The notes below the pieces were generated by a model, which saw nothing but the letters and a program-made list of their open reading frames with translations, was not told where the DNA came from and did not search any database. Below, piece by piece: positions 63,391-64,000 of a stretch of DNA of 64,000 nucleotides. Source of the DNA: Impatiens glandulifera (lineage: Eukaryota; Streptophyta; Magnoliopsida; Ericales; Balsaminaceae); the NCBI RefSeq assembly GCF_907164915.1, contig NC_061865.1:50565363-50629362 (forward strand), in the 5' to 3' direction. The translations under genes were made by a program, and so were the position numbers. Positions within the stretch are counted from its first letter, which is position 1. Each line of letters starts with the position of its first letter.

Positions 63391-64000
63391 TTAGTTTCAT
63401 ATCACAATCTCCAAATTCCAAATGTTATTTTTCTTAATTTAGAAAATTAAAATAAATTTTTACCCATCCATCCAAAGTCATGACCGACCCCACTTTCATT
63501 TAAGATATTAAGTTGAAAATCAAATTCATCACATTTGATCAAATTCCTCACATTTATAGATTCATCCGTTTATATCAATCTAACTTCATCATATAATATA
63601 TTTAGAACTAGCTATATCATAAGATCAAACAATGGAAAACATAAACACAAGAATACCATTTTTCTTCATTATCGTGTGTCTGAAAAGTCGTGGGTCCTCT
63701 TGACCATTCCATTTATTAACATGGGCCTTACGCTTTGACCATCGAGCTTGGGTGCTTGGTTTGCTAAGCCTGGGTCCGAGCCATGACCTAAGTCATTTTT
63801 GGGGTCTCGTTCCTTGTTGTGCTTGTGCCATGTTTGACATGCTAGGTAACAAAGGACATAAACAAAATTAAACTAATTAAATTTCATAATTTAAATTTTA
63901 AACATGTCTAATCTATTTAATTATTTTTACAATTTAACGTTTTATATAAATTACATCAGAATTTAATTATTTTAGAGTGATTGATATACCGTCTCTAAAC
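63391..64000. other. Second half of the duplicated segment, then spacer
   Basis: 63391-63560 continues copy 2 of the 60690-60985 sequence. 63680-63860 is GC-richer (CATGGGCCTTACG, TGGGTCCGAGCC) without a frame or family I recognise; it may be an LTR fragment. Confidence 0.45.

Overview
The window is nuclear DNA of a flowering plant, most likely a eudicot. It is AT-rich, has intron-containing genes with GT-AG junctions and long intergenic spaces filled with transposon remains, and carries standard plant families (plant-type actin, histone H4, ATL RING-H2 ligase, CE13 pectin acetylesterase, ALY/REF mRNA export adaptor). The species cannot be named from the sequence alone.

Layout. 1-17850 holds no convincing host gene: a short tandem repeat, a miniature LTR element (2158-3174), a decayed L1-type LINE (about 3190-9130) split by a 2.9 kb insertion that looks like a solo LTR, a 1 kb foldback element (10054-11063), and AT-rich spacer with TA microsatellites. 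17861-28106 is one complete Mutator-like element (MULE) with long terminal inverted repeats and a 10-bp target duplication. It carries two convergent genes: a Ulp1-type cysteine protease gene (+) and a FAR1-like MULE transposase gene (-). This is the arrangement known as KI-MULE or Kaonashi. Both genes have several frame breaks. Their introns and the gap between them hold four arrays of a 21-bp repeat that forms hairpins, and the right inverted repeat is split by about 950 bp bearing a gene-like fragment.

28117-47720 is the first host-gene block: a RING-H2 protein (-), an ALY/REF mRNA export factor (+), histone H4 (-), an alpha-crystallin-domain protein of the IDM2/IDM3 type (-), a second LINE remnant (+), an ATL RING-H2 ligase (+), and a conserved protein of unknown function (-). 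47720-64000 has an actin gene (+) with a foldback element just upstream, a pectin acetylesterase gene (+, 12 exons) with a foldback element in one intron, a Copia fragment, a 0.5 kb duplication, two sequences combining a 5S rRNA-like part with a tRNA-like part, and a PIF/Harbinger-type element whose empty site survives in a nearby paralogous copy.

The host genes do not form a pathway; they are independently transcribed housekeeping and regulatory genes. The coherent system in the window is the MULE. The two features most worth follow-up are its hairpin repeat arrays, which lie in gene-sense orientation inside introns, and the recurrent 5S/tRNA composite repeat.
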